A stretch of DNA of 64,000 nucleotides from DASZHJ01 sp963735465 (GTDB lineage: Bacteria > Pseudomonadota > Alphaproteobacteria > ATCC43930 > CGMCC-115725): contig CAVTLA010000001.1 of the NCBI GenBank assembly GCA_963735465.1, positions 3,038,001-3,102,000 of the forward strand, in the 5' to 3' direction. The notes beneath the pieces are model-generated. The model was not told where the DNA came from, ran no database searches, and was given only the letters and a program-made list of their open reading frames with translations. Numbering within the stretch: the first letter of the stretch is position 1; each line of letters begins with the position of its first letter. The translations under genes were made by a program, and so were the position numbers. Positions 1-8,220 of this stretch are shown here, piece after piece.

Positions 1-2
1 CG

Positions 3-497
3 ATCCACGAGAAGGCGAAGCCCTTCGCGCCAGCGCCCTATGGCTTCACCATGGTGCGGCACGCGCCGAGCTCGAACTCCAACGCCTACCGGCTGCTGGG
101 CGGCAAGCCGGAGACCGAGATCACCTTCCGGCTCCCGAGCGTGCGCATCGAGCACATCCGCGTGGGCGCCCACGTGGTCGCGAACCTGACGGCGGTGACG
201 CCGATCAGCGCGGCCGAGAGCGAGATCAACCACGCGATCTACTGGACGCAGCCGTGGCTCACGCCGTTGCGCCCGCTGCTCAGGCCCTTCGTGCGCGCCT
301 TCCTGCGCCAGGACCGCGACATCATGGTGATGCAGCAGGGTGGCCTCAAGTACGATCCGCCGCTGATGCTCATCGACGACGCCGACCGCCAGGCGAAGTG
401 GTACTACCGCCTCAAGAACGAGTACCGCCGCGCCCGCGCCGAGAACCGGCCGTTCGAGAATCCGGTCAAGGAGCGCGTGCTGCGCTGGCGGAGCTGA
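3..497 (+). CDS. Rieske-type aromatic ring-hydroxylating oxygenase, C-terminal part (5' end outside window)
   Basis: The reading frame is open from the first bases, so the gene starts upstream; the ATG at 51 is probably internal. The visible 164 residues resemble the C-terminal catalytic-domain tail of Rieske non-heme iron oxygenases (VanA/phenylpropionate dioxygenase type): a D-R-D-I segment followed by QQGG, a DxxxxWYYRLKNEY helix and a closing F-E-N-P-V-K motif. Such enzymes use a reductase partner and O2 to hydroxylate or demethylate aromatic compounds in the cytoplasm. The Rieske cluster and the iron ligands are not in the window, so the substrate cannot be judged. The family call is an inference from this tail alone. 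Confidence 0.65.
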   Translation: MHEKAKPFAPAPYGFTMVRHAPSSNSNAYRLLGGKPETEITFRLPSVRIEHIRVGAHVVANLTAVTPISAAESEINHAIYWTQPWLTPLRPLLRPFVRAFLRQDRDIMVMQQGGLKYDPPLMLIDDADRQAKWYYRLKNEYRRARAENRPFENPVKERVLRWRS

Positions 498-512
498 AGC
501 GCCGCCGCGCGC

Positions 513-893
513 TCAGACGTATTGCGCGATGCCGTTGCCGAAGGACCAGTTCTCCTTCACGACTTCCACCAGATTGATGAAGACGTCCTGGGGATCGAGG
601 CCGGGATCATCCGCCAGCAGCTCGACGATGCGGCGGTAGAGCGCCTGCTTCTGCGCCAGCGTCCGCGTGTTGCTGACGGTGAGCTGGATGGCGACGAAGG
701 CATCGGTGCGATGCATGCCGAGATAGCCGCGGTCGAAGATCAGCGCCTCCGCCTTGTGCTCCTCGATGACCTGGAAGCGGTCGTCGGGCGGGACGTTGAA
801 GGTCTCGACGAGGGCGCGCTGCACCCCATCGGCGATGGCTTGGCGATGGGCAGCTGACTTGCCCTGCCGGAGCGAGATGCGTGCGAGCGGCAT
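513..893 (-). CDS. Tautomerase family protein (4-oxalocrotonate tautomerase/MIF superfamily)
   Basis: This is a 126-residue protein that begins M-P-L-A-R-I-S. Pro2, exposed after Met removal, is the general base of the tautomerase superfamily. The length fits the longer fused-domain tautomerases of about 125-130 residues rather than the 62-residue 4-OT monomers. A strong AGGAGG site at 901-906 (read on the minus strand) lies 7 bases before the ATG and fixes the start. The gene diverges from a LysR regulator across a 114-base gap and is its likely target. The substrate is unknown; a link to the aromatic oxygenase at the left edge is plausible but unproven. Confidence 0.8.
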   Translation of the reverse strand: MPLARISLRQGKSAAHRQAIADGVQRALVETFNVPPDDRFQVIEEHKAEALIFDRGYLGMHRTDAFVAIQLTVSNTRTLAQKQALYRRIVELLADDPGLDPQDVFINLVEVVKENWSFGNGIAQYV

Positions 894-1007
894 GGAGGTC
901 TCCTCCTCTGGTGATGCCGGCGGATGTGCCGGCTCCCAGGAGATGGCCTCTTTTCATTGTCGAGAAAAATTGATACTTTTCATCGAACACATTTGGAAAA
1001 CTCAACT
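894..1007. promoter_or_regulatory. Divergent tautomerase/LysR control region with a direct repeat
   Basis: This 114-base gap holds the start signals of both divergent genes. It is clearly AT-richer than its surroundings at 950-1005. TTTTCAT occurs twice, at 951-957 and 977-983, with 26 bases from start to start and similar following bases (TGTCGA and CGAAC). Repeated half-sites between a LysR gene and a divergent partner are typical of LysR activator sites, but this match is by eye only. Confidence 0.45.
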
Positions 1008-1898
1008 ATGGTCGAGATCAATCTGGATATCTCCATCCTCCGCACCCTGGTGACGGCCCAAGACCTCGGCGGTTTCGGCCGGGCGGCGGAGCAGATCGGC
1101 CGCTCCCAGTCGGCGGTCAGCCTGCAGATGCGCAAGCTGGAGCGGCAGCTCGGCGAGCCCCTCTTCCGCAAGCAGGGGCGTGGCCTGGCCTTGACCGAGG
1201 CCGGCGACGCCGTCCTGGCCTATGCCCGTCGGATCCTCGAGCTCAACGACGAGGCGGTGGCGGCGGTGCGCGGCGCCGCCATCGACGGCCGGGTCCGCTT
1301 CGGCATGCCCGGTGATTTCGCCGAGACCTGGCTTCCCGCCGTCCTCGGCCGCTTCAAGCGCGCCCATCCCGCCGTCCGCATCGAGGCGAGCGTCGACCGC
1401 AACGCGGTGCTGCTGGAGCGCCTCGACAAGGGACAGCTCGATCTCGCCTTGGTCTTCGGCGGCGGCGCGCGCGGCGATGCCGAAACCCTGACGCGGCTGC
1501 CGATGGCATGGATCGGCGACCGCGAGCGAAGCTGGTCCGCCGGCGAGCCGGTGCCGCTCGCGGTGTTCGAGCCGCCCTGCGTCTTCCGCCAACCCGCCAC
1601 CGCTGCCCTCGATGCCGCCGGCATTCCCTGGCGCATCGCCTTCAGCAGCCCCAGCCTCTCCGCCCTCTGGGCCGCCGTCGACGCCGGTCTCGGCATCACC
1701 GTGCGCACCGGCATCAGCTTGCCGTCGCATCTGCACGTGCTCGGCGCCCGCGACGGTCTGCCGCCACTGCCGTCGATCGACCTCTCGCTGCACGGCGCCG
1801 GCCGCGCGCTCTTGCCGGCGGCGTCCCGCCTCAAGGAGATCCTGCTGCAGACGGTGCCGGCGGCTTATCCGCGCCAGCTCGGATCGAGCGCGGCGTAG
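1008..1898 (+). CDS. LysR family transcriptional regulator
   Basis: The protein has 296 residues, the usual LysR length. The N-terminal winged helix-turn-helix covers about residues 5-65, with F-G-R-A-A-E-Q-I-G-R-S-Q-S-A-V-S-L-Q followed by L-G-E-P-L-F-R and the conserved L-T-E-A-G motif. The rest is a periplasmic-binding-like effector domain with a G-R-V-R-F-G-M-P start. I chose ATG 1008 because translation from there begins right at the HTH; an in-frame ATG at 924 would add 28 residues of no recognisable character and run through the promoter. It probably controls the divergent tautomerase gene and itself. The effector is unknown. Confidence 0.88.
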   Translation: MVEINLDISILRTLVTAQDLGGFGRAAEQIGRSQSAVSLQMRKLERQLGEPLFRKQGRGLALTEAGDAVLAYARRILELNDEAVAAVRGAAIDGRVRFGMPGDFAETWLPAVLGRFKRAHPAVRIEASVDRNAVLLERLDKGQLDLALVFGGGARGDAETLTRLPMAWIGDRERSWSAGEPVPLAVFEPPCVFRQPATAALDAAGIPWRIAFSSPSLSALWAAVDAGLGITVRTGISLPSHLHVLGARDGLPPLPSIDLSLHGAGRALLPAASRLKEILLQTVPAAYPRQLGSSAA

Positions 1899-1915
1899 CT
1901 CCGGAGCGGCGACCT

Positions 1916-2047
1916 GCGTCCTTCGACTCGGCGCTTCGCGCCGGCTCAGGATGAGGCGGTTTTCTTTGTGCCATCGACCAACTTTGTGCCATCACCAACC
2001 CACCTCATCCTGAGCCACCGCGCGAAGCGCGGTGAGTTGAAGGACGC
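1916..2047. repeat. Family A intergenic palindromic repeat, copy 1
   Basis: The left arm starts GCGTCCTTCGACTC and ends CTCAGGATGAGG; the right arm is its near-inverse, CCTCATCCTGAG to TTGAAGGACGC. The centre carries TTTGTGCCATC twice. Four more copies lie in this window at 27805, 39905, 47394 and 59244. With the promoter downstream of it, it fills most of the 321-base gap 1899-2219. Confidence 0.85.
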
Positions 2048-2157
2048 ACAGCGTTGCCGCAATCAATAACTCTCCCACCCCTGCCCCCGTCGGCGCAGAT
2101 CGCCTGCGGTGTCGGCATCACAACCCGTTGTTTGCACCATCGCTGGGCATTGGGAGT

Positions 2158-2186
2158 TTGTCGCGACGGCCGGTGATGGGTATAGT
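2158..2186 (+). promoter_or_regulatory. Candidate sigma-70 promoter for the solute-binding protein gene
   Basis: TTGTCG at 2158-2163 and TATAGT at 2181-2186 are separated by 17 bases, giving a 4/6 and a 5/6 match to the consensus. It lies 33 bases before the ATG at 2220, which supports that start over an upstream in-frame ATG at 2109. Confidence 0.5.
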
Positions 2187-2219
2187 TGCAGGCGTGTATC
2201 TGCACGGCCGGGGGAAAAC

Positions 2220-3728
2220 ATGAGACGATCGATCGGTTTTGGAATCGTTGCCACTGCGATGCTGTTGGTCACCAGCCTGGCATCGGCCAGCACGCTCCGG
2301 ATCGCGCTCAACGAGGATCCCGACGCCCTCGATCCCGCGAGCGGCGTCTCCTTCGCCGGCCGCGTCGTCTTCGCGAGCCTCTGCGACAAGCTCGTCGACA
2401 TCGACGCCAAGCTGAACTACGTGCCGCAGCTGGCGACGGAATGGGCGTGGTCGGCGGACAACCTCACCCTCACCATGAAGCTCAGGCCCGGCGTGGTGTT
2501 CCAGGACGGCGAGAAATTCGACGCCGAGGCGGTCAAGGCCAATATCGAGCGCTATCAGAACGCGGCCTTCTCCAAGCGCAAGACCGAGCTGAAGCAGGTG
2601 AAGAGCGTCGAGGTCGTCGATCCCCTGACCGTGGCGTTCCACCTCTCCGAGCCCAGCGCGCCGCTGGTGGGCGTGCTCTCCGACCGCGCCGGCATGATGG
2701 TGGCGCCGAAAGCTGCGGCGGCCGCTGGCGACAAATACTCCAACGATCCCGTCTGCTCCGGCCCCTACAAGTTCAAGTCGCGGGTGCCCCAGGAGAAGAT
2801 TACGGTCGAGAAATTCGACGGCTATTGGAACAAGGATGCGATCCACATCGACGAGATCGAGTTCTTTCCGGTACCGGACACCAGCGTGCGGCTCGCCAAT
2901 CTCCGGGCCGGCGGCTTCGACATGATCGAGCGCGTGGCGCCCACGGACATGCCCGCCATCGCCGCCGACAAGAACCTCAAGCTCGTGGTGAGCCCGGCGA
3001 CGCTCTACTATCAGCTCTCCATCAGCCTCGCCGGCCCCCAGGCCACGACTCCCCTGGCCCAGAACGTCAAGGTGCGCGAGGCGCTGGAAGCCGCGATCGA
3101 CCGCAAGGTGCTGAACCAGGTGGTGTTCAACGGCGAATACGTGCCCAACAACCAGCCGATCGTGCCGGGCTCCACCTACTACGACACCGACCACCCGGTG
3201 CCGCCCCGGGACCTGGCGAAGGCGAAACGGCTCCTCAAGGAAGCCGGCGCCGAGCATGTGGGCTTCACGCTGACCGTCGCCAACAATCCCCTCGAGCTGC
3301 AGGTGGCCCAGGTCATCCAGTCCATGGTCGGCGAGGCCGGCTTCGACATGAAGATCCAGGCCGTCGAGGCGAACACGCTGATCGCCGCGACCCAGAAAGG
3401 CGACTACCAGGCCGTCTTCACCTTCTGGAGCGGCCGGCCGGATCCCGACGGCAACATCACGATCTGGCTGCAATGCGACGGTGCGCTCAATTGGAGCAAG
3501 TATTGCAACGCCAATGTCGATGCCGCGCTCGCGAAGGCGCGGCAGGTGACCGATCCGCCCGAGCGGCTCAAATTCTACAAGGAGGCCGCGAGCCTCTATC
3601 TCGCCGACCGCGCCTACATGGTCCTCTACCACATCAAGTGGATCTGGGGCACGACGGCGCGGCTGGAGGGATTCACGCCGGCCCTCGACGGGCTGATCCG
3701 GCCGCAGGGGATGAAACTGCGGCCCTGA
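2220..3728 (+). CDS. ABC transporter substrate-binding protein, peptide/nickel family 5
   Basis: This is a 502-residue periplasmic binding protein of the DppA/OppA type (SBP_bac_5). A Sec signal peptide is visible (M-R-R-S then a hydrophobic stretch ending A-S-A-S). Mature-domain landmarks are N-E-D-P-D-A-L-D-P near the N terminus, a W-x-W-S...L-T-M-K-L-R-P-G-V-x-F-x-D-G motif, and S-N-D-P-V-C-S-G-P-Y-K-F, all typical of dipeptide-binding proteins. No permease or ATPase gene is adjacent, so it either serves a transporter encoded elsewhere or is an orphan receptor. The ligand cannot be read from the sequence; dipeptides, glutathione or opines are all possible. Confidence 0.9.
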   Translation: MRRSIGFGIVATAMLLVTSLASASTLRIALNEDPDALDPASGVSFAGRVVFASLCDKLVDIDAKLNYVPQLATEWAWSADNLTLTMKLRPGVVFQDGEKFDAEAVKANIERYQNAAFSKRKTELKQVKSVEVVDPLTVAFHLSEPSAPLVGVLSDRAGMMVAPKAAAAAGDKYSNDPVCSGPYKFKSRVPQEKITVEKFDGYWNKDAIHIDEIEFFPVPDTSVRLANLRAGGFDMIERVAPTDMPAIAADKNLKLVVSPATLYYQLSISLAGPQATTPLAQNVKVREALEAAIDRKVLNQVVFNGEYVPNNQPIVPGSTYYDTDHPVPPRDLAKAKRLLKEAGAEHVGFTLTVANNPLELQVAQVIQSMVGEAGFDMKIQAVEANTLIAATQKGDYQAVFTFWSGRPDPDGNITIWLQCDGALNWSKYCNANVDAALAKARQVTDPPERLKFYKEAASLYLADRAYMVLYHIKWIWGTTARLEGFTPALDGLIRPQGMKLRP

Positions 3729-3821
3729 GCAGCACCGGTAACCCGATTGGGAGTGCCGCCGGACTTGACGGCAGTCGTATACTGGGCGCGTCCAGGTGTC
3801 CGTTCACCCCAAGGCCCGCCC

Positions 3822-4247
3822 ATGACCACCGAAGTCCCTGCCAGCCCTCCGCAATCCGCCGCCGCCGTGCTGCCGGCGCTCAGCTTCGACCGCGACGGCC
3901 TGGTCGCCGCGGTGGCGCAGCAGCACGACACCGGCGAGGTGCTGATGCTGGCCTGGATGAACCGGGAGGCGGTGGAGGAGACGCTGGCGACCAGCCGGGT
4001 CTGCTACTTCTCTCGCTCGCGGCAGAAGCTCTGGCGCAAAGGCGAGAGCTCGGGCCAGGTGCAGCGCCTGATCGAGCTCCGCGTCGATTGCGACGGCGAC
4101 GCGCTGCTGCTGCTGGTGGACCAGACCGGCGTCGCCTGCCACACCGGGCGGCGGAGCTGCTTCTTCCGCGCCGCGCGCGGCGGCGAGCTCGTCACGATCG
4201 CCGAGCCGCTGGTGGATCCGAAGGCGCTCTACGGGCAGGAAGGCTAG
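3822..4247 (+). CDS. hisI: Phosphoribosyl-AMP cyclohydrolase (histidine biosynthesis)
   Basis: This 141-residue enzyme opens the purine ring of phosphoribosyl-AMP, the third step of histidine synthesis, in the cytoplasm. The fingerprint is complete: M-L-A-W-M-N (residues 42-47), Y-F-S-R-S-R and L-W-R-K-G-E-S-S-G (62-78), the metal site D-C-D-G-D (89-93), and zinc cysteines 90, 106 and 113 within A-C-H-T-G-R-R-S-C-F-F. The start at 3822 is preferred over a longer frame from 3747, giving about the normal family length. No other his gene is near, which is common in alphaproteobacteria. It lies 2 bases before the M81 peptidase gene, so the two may be cotranscribed. Confidence 0.95.
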   Translation: MTTEVPASPPQSAAAVLPALSFDRDGLVAAVAQQHDTGEVLMLAWMNREAVEETLATSRVCYFSRSRQKLWRKGESSGQVQRLIELRVDCDGDALLLLVDQTGVACHTGRRSCFFRAARGGELVTIAEPLVDPKALYGQEG

Positions 4248-4249
4248 AG

Positions 4250-5750
4250 ATGCGCTTCGTCGTCGCCATGATGAAGCACGAGACCAACACCTTCTCGCCG
4301 GTGCGCACGGACTGGCAGCGCTTTCTCGACTGGGGCGCGCATTTCGGTCCCGACGCCCGCCGCGCCTACGAGGGGACCGCGATGCCCTTCGGCGCCTATC
4401 TCAAGCTCGCCCGGGATGCCGGCGCCGAGGTGATGACGCCGGTCGCCGCCGAGGCGATGCCGAGCGGCCCGGTGGAGAAAGCCGCCTACGAGACGATGTC
4501 GATCGCGATCCTCGACGCCGTCCGCCAAGGCTGCGACGCCGCCTTCCTCGATCTCCACGGCGCCATGGTGGCGGAGACCACGCCGGACGGCGAAGGCACG
4601 CTCCTGGAGGCGATCCGCGCCCTCGCGCCGGACCTGCCGATCGCCGTCACCTGCGACCTGCACGCGAACCTCACCGAGAAGATGGTGCGCAACTGCACCG
4701 CCCTCATCGGCTACAAAACCTATCCCCATGTGGACATGTACGAGGTCGGCGAGCAGGTCGGACGCATCCTCTTGCGCAGCCTCAAGGGCGAGATCCGGCC
4801 GGCCATGGGCTGGGACCGCCGCCCGCTGCTGGCGCAGACGCTCCGCATGGGCACCGACGACGAGCCGATGAAGACACTGATCCGCCTGGCGCGCGAGGAG
4901 GAATCCCGGGGCATGCTGGCGGCGACCGTCTTCGGCGGATTTCCCCTCGCCGACTTCGCGGACGCCGGCATGTCCGCGATCTGCATCGCCGACGGCGACG
5001 CGCCAGGGGCACAGGCAGCGGCGCAGCGCCTGATGGACGCGGCCTGGGGCGAGCGCGAGGAATTTCTCTACCGCCACGAGCCGCTGACCCAGGCGGTGAC
5101 ACGCGCCAAGGCGATCACGCAAGGCCCGGTGCTGCTGCTCGACCACGCCGACAACGTCGGCTCCGGCGGCACCGAGGACGTGATGACCGTGATCGCCGAA
5201 GTGCTGCGCCAGGGACTCGAGGACGTGGCGGTGGCGGCGGTCTGCGATCCCGCGGCGGTGGCAGCGATGGCAAAGGCGGGCGTGGGCCAGACCGTGACCT
5301 TGCGCCTCGGCGGCCGCACCGACATGCCCTCGATCAAGATGAAGGGCGAGCCGCTGGAGATCACGGGCCGCGTGCGCACCCTCACCGACGGTGAGTGGGT
5401 GGTGCGGGGACCGATGTACACCGGCGTCACCGTCCACATGGGTCCCACCGCCGTCCTCGACACCGGTAGGATGCAGATCGTCGTCGTCTCGCGCCACCAC
5501 GAGCCCTGGGACATCGGCGTCTTCACCAGCGTCGGCATCGATCCCGCCGCCAAGCGCTACCTGCTGCTGAAATCCCGCATCCACTACCGCGCGGGATTCG
5601 CGCCCGCTCGGCCGCGCCACCGTCACCCTCGACGGCGAGGGCGTCACCACCTCGGACAATGCGCGCCTCGATTTCCGTCAGATCCGCCGACCGATCTTCC
5701 CCCTCGACCGATTGAACGCGCCGCCAGCGCGCAGCACGCTGCCGTCTTGA
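4250..5750 (+). CDS. M81 family (MlrC-like) metallopeptidase, broken by a +1 frameshift near 5606
   Basis: MlrC-like proteins are zinc amidohydrolases named after the microcystin-degrading enzyme; most act on unknown small peptides or amides. Recognisable motifs are H-E-T-N-T-F-S near the start, D-L-H-G-A-M, C-D-L-H-A-N-L and the D-H-A-D-N-V-G-S-G-G-T metal-site loop, followed by the usual C-terminal H-Y-R-A-G-F-A-P. At about 5606 one extra base shifts the frame; removing it restores A-P-L-G-R-A-T-V-T-L-D-G-E-G and a normal C terminus ending with TGA at 5748-5750 (499 residues). As written, the shifted frame has no stop and runs in frame into the next gene. I judge it an intact gene with a sequence error, or else a fresh mutation. 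Confidence 0.85.
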
Positions 5751-5761
5751 GGAGATTTCCG

Positions 5762-6205
5762 ATGCGTCGCCTGTTCGCCGCGTTCGCGCTGATCGTTCTG
5801 GCGGCGCTGCCGATCGCGGCTATCGCGGTGGACTCGCCGATCATCGTCAGCGGTGCCTGGGCGCGGCCGACGCTCCGCGGCACGCGCACCGGCGCCGCCT
5901 ATATGACCCTCACCAACCGCGGCCAGATCACCGACCGGCTGGTCTCTCTCAGCACGCCTGTCGCCGACCGCGCCGAGCTGCACGAGGAGATGATGTCAGG
6001 CGGCGTCATGTCCATGAAGCCGGTCACCGACCTGACCTTGCGGCCGGGCACCAGCGTCCAGATCGATCCCGGCCACTATCACGTCATGCTCATTGGCCTG
6101 TCGACGCCGCTGGTCGCCGGCGAGAGCTTTTCCTTGAGCCTGACCTTCGAGAAAGCCGGGGCCATCGTCGTCACCGTGCCGGTGACGACGATGCCGCCAC
6201 ACTGA
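5762..6205 (+). CDS. PCu(A)C-type periplasmic copper chaperone
   Basis: This 147-residue exported protein belongs to the DUF461/PCuAC family, which delivers Cu(I) to the CuA or CuB site of cytochrome oxidase. A hydrophobic Sec signal covers residues 1-22. The family core follows: G-A-W-A-R-P-T near the mature N terminus, A-Y-M-T-L-T-N, then E-L-H-E-E-M-M, V-M-S-M-K-P-V, L-R-P-G-T and H-Y-H-V-M-L-I-G. The His and Met residues in these segments are the copper ligands. It starts 12 bases after the M81 gene's restored stop, with GAGGAG-like bases between. No SCO or cox genes are adjacent. Confidence 0.9.
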   Translation: MRRLFAAFALIVLAALPIAAIAVDSPIIVSGAWARPTLRGTRTGAAYMTLTNRGQITDRLVSLSTPVADRAELHEEMMSGGVMSMKPVTDLTLRPGTSVQIDPGHYHVMLIGLSTPLVAGESFSLSLTFEKAGAIVVTVPVTTMPPH

Positions 6206-6215
6206 AACAGAGGCG

Positions 6216-6689
6216 TTATCTCGGGCAGGAGAGCGACTGCTGCGCAGCCGCCAGTGCCCGGGAGTCGTAGGATTTGCCGCCGCACTGGTTCATGTAGCCC
6301 TGAACCGACTGATTGTACCGGTCAACCGCGGCGGCGTAGGCGGGCGACGCCTCGTCGGTGAAATGCTTCTGTGCGGCGTCGCGCTGATCGAGCAGCTTGC
6401 GGAACGCCTCGATGGAGCCGCTGTCGTTGACGTTCACCTGCGGCCGCTGGGTCTCGACCGCCGCGTTCAATCGCTGGAAGTCGCTCTGGGCGCTGTCGTA
6501 GGCGGCCTGCTGGCGGGTGAGCTCCGCCTTCTGGCTGTTCACCGCCTGGTCGCGGCACAGGCAGGCGGCGACGTCGTCGGGCGAGATCAACACGCTCTGG
6601 GCGGCGGCGGGGTGCGACATCGCCGCCGCTCCCGAAAGGCCGATGGCGATGGCGAGGATGGGCCAAGCTGCGCGCGCCGGTTTCGTCAT
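6216..6689 (-). CDS. Secreted protein of unknown function
   Basis: I do not recognise a named family. From the ATG at 6689 the protein has 157 residues: a signal peptide (about 1-32, ending A-A-A-Q-S), then A-C-L-C-R-D-Q, a helical Q/A/R-rich segment likely to form a coiled coil, and a C-terminal part with two further cysteines (M-N-Q-C-G-G-K and L-S-C-P-R). Four cysteines after the signal suggest two disulfides in the periplasm. A longer in-frame start at 6794 would bury the signal peptide and is rejected. It converges on the copper chaperone gene with 10 bases between. Confidence 0.6.
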   Translation of the reverse strand: MTKPARAAWPILAIAIGLSGAAAMSHPAAAQSVLISPDDVAACLCRDQAVNSQKAELTRQQAAYDSAQSDFQRLNAAVETQRPQVNVNDSGSIEAFRKLLDQRDAAQKHFTDEASPAYAAAVDRYNQSVQGYMNQCGGKSYDSRALAAAQQSLSCPR

Positions 6690-6903
6690 GATCAGTCTCG
6701 CTTTCCTGCCGCGGGATCGTGGCCGACTCCCCGCGCAGAGGTCGCGGGATCCGACGCCTTGGCGTCGCCAAGCCGGCGGCCGGAGTTTAGCCAATCATCC
6801 CTGGGAAGCAACCGATCTTGCCGGCGACGGGACCGGCGGCCTGAAGCATTTTTTTCCGCCGCGGCCGAGATTTCGCCGGGAAAATGTCACAGGGCCGGCG
6901 AGA

Positions 6904-8220
6904 CTAGGACGTCGCGGCCTGACCCACCATGCTGGCGAAGAAATCGAGCTGCCAGCGCATCGCCTCCTCGCTCATGGGATAGCGCCCGTCGGTGCGCGGC
7001 TGCAGCGCGCTTCCCGGCGGAATCTGGCCGAGCTGGAGCTGCACTTTGGCGGCGGCGCGCATGCTGAGCCCGGACTTCCAGACCAGGGACGTAATGCCCT
7101 TGGCGCTGTGGGCGCCGAGCACGCGCTCGACCAGCTCCATCGGCAGCTCCGCGAGAACCGCGAGCGCCGCCCGCGCGAGAGCGCGGTCGCTGCCGAGCGC
7201 CCTCAGCACCGCCTGCTCGTCGAGCATGCCGTCGGCGCGCAGCTTGCGGGCGCGGGTGAGCGCGTCCGCGACCGTCACCTTGGCGGCCGCCGGCCGCTGT
7301 GCCGGCACCACCTCCGGCTTCTTCACCTCGGTGCCGAGCCGGTGCATCACCGCGGCCTTCACTTCGCGGATCGCCTGCTGGTCGAAATCACGCCGCTCGG
7401 TCAGCAGGGAGAGCAGGTTCTGGGCGACGAAGCCGGCAAGCTTCTTGGCGGCGCTCGCCGGCAGCCACGGCCGCACCACCATGGGACGATGCCAGACGCT
7501 GACGTTGGGGGCGCGGTCGAGCAGGCGATCCAGCGTCTCCTCGCGGATCTGCGCGCTGGGATTCTCCAGAAGCGCGGTGATCGCGTCGATGTCGTCGCTG
7601 TCGCCGATGGCGTCGGCGACCCGGGCGCGCACCTCGGCGCGCCGCGCGATCGCCACCAGGGCGCCCGGGATCGGTGCGTTCTGGATGATCTGCAGCAGGT
7701 CCTCGTCGGTGAGCACCGGAGAGAAGCGCAGCACCGGCCCGGCAACCGCGATCTCGCTGTCGCGGGCGAGGGTGCGGATCACATCGGGCGGGACGTTGGC
7801 GAAATCCTTCAAGACATCCGCGATCACCTGGCGCACCCGCGTCACCTGGTCGCGCACCAGGATCTCCAGCACCTCGTAGGTGATCTCGCGCATGCGCTGA
7901 TGCTGCTCGGCGCTGAGATCCGGCGTCAGGCGGGCGATCTTCATCGCGAGATCGATCCGCACGCGGTCGTCGCGGTCGCGCGCCAGGATCAGGTCCGCCT
8001 GCACCGGTGTCGCCTCGTTGGCGGCCACCGCCGCGCGCACGCCCGCATCGCGGTCGGCGGCGAGGTAATAGAGCGCCTCGGGCTTTGCCTGGCTGTGATG
8101 GGCGAGCTCGAGGCGGTCCGCCGTGTCGGGGCTCGCCGCCAGCTGCTTTGATTCCTCGTAGTCGATCGGGCGCTCGGCGTGGCGCACCCGGCGCATGACG
8201 CGCTGGATGAGCCCCATCAT
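6904..8220 (-). CDS. DUF2336 domain-containing protein
   Basis: This 438-residue soluble protein is built of helical, HEAT-like repeats (D-A-G-V-R-A-A-V-A-A-N-E, D-D-R-V-R-I-D-L-A-M-K and T-R-V-R-Q-V-I-A-D-V spaced through residues 50-150), typical of the alphaproteobacterial DUF2336 family. No catalytic residues are evident; a protein-binding scaffold is likely. Its ATG overlaps the TGA of the upstream diguanylate cyclase (shared bases 8217-8220), so the two are translationally coupled and probably act together in c-di-GMP signalling. That link is inferred from coupling only. Confidence 0.8.
   Translation of the reverse strand: MMGLIQRVMRRVRHAERPIDYEESKQLAASPDTADRLELAHHSQAKPEALYYLAADRDAGVRAAVAANEATPVQADLILARDRDDRVRIDLAMKIARLTPDLSAEQHQRMREITYEVLEILVRDQVTRVRQVIADVLKDFANVPPDVIRTLARDSEIAVAGPVLRFSPVLTDEDLLQIIQNAPIPGALVAIARRAEVRARVADAIGDSDDIDAITALLENPSAQIREETLDRLLDRAPNVSVWHRPMVVRPWLPASAAKKLAGFVAQNLLSLLTERRDFDQQAIREVKAAVMHRLGTEVKKPEVVPAQRPAAAKVTVADALTRARKLRADGMLDEQAVLRALGSDRALARAALAVLAELPMELVERVLGAHSAKGITSLVWKSGLSMRAAAKVQLQLGQIPPGSALQPRTDGRYPMSEEAMRWQLDFFASMVGQAATS

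Noticed and set aside
3778..3783. TATACT before hisI as a promoter
   Set aside because: There is no acceptable -35 element at 15-19 bases upstream.
2186..6205. Continuous open frame of about 1,340 codons
   Set aside because: It runs out of frame through the binding protein and hisI genes, then coincides with the M81 frame and, after the extra base, with the copper chaperone. High GC leaves few stops; only its second half is real coding.
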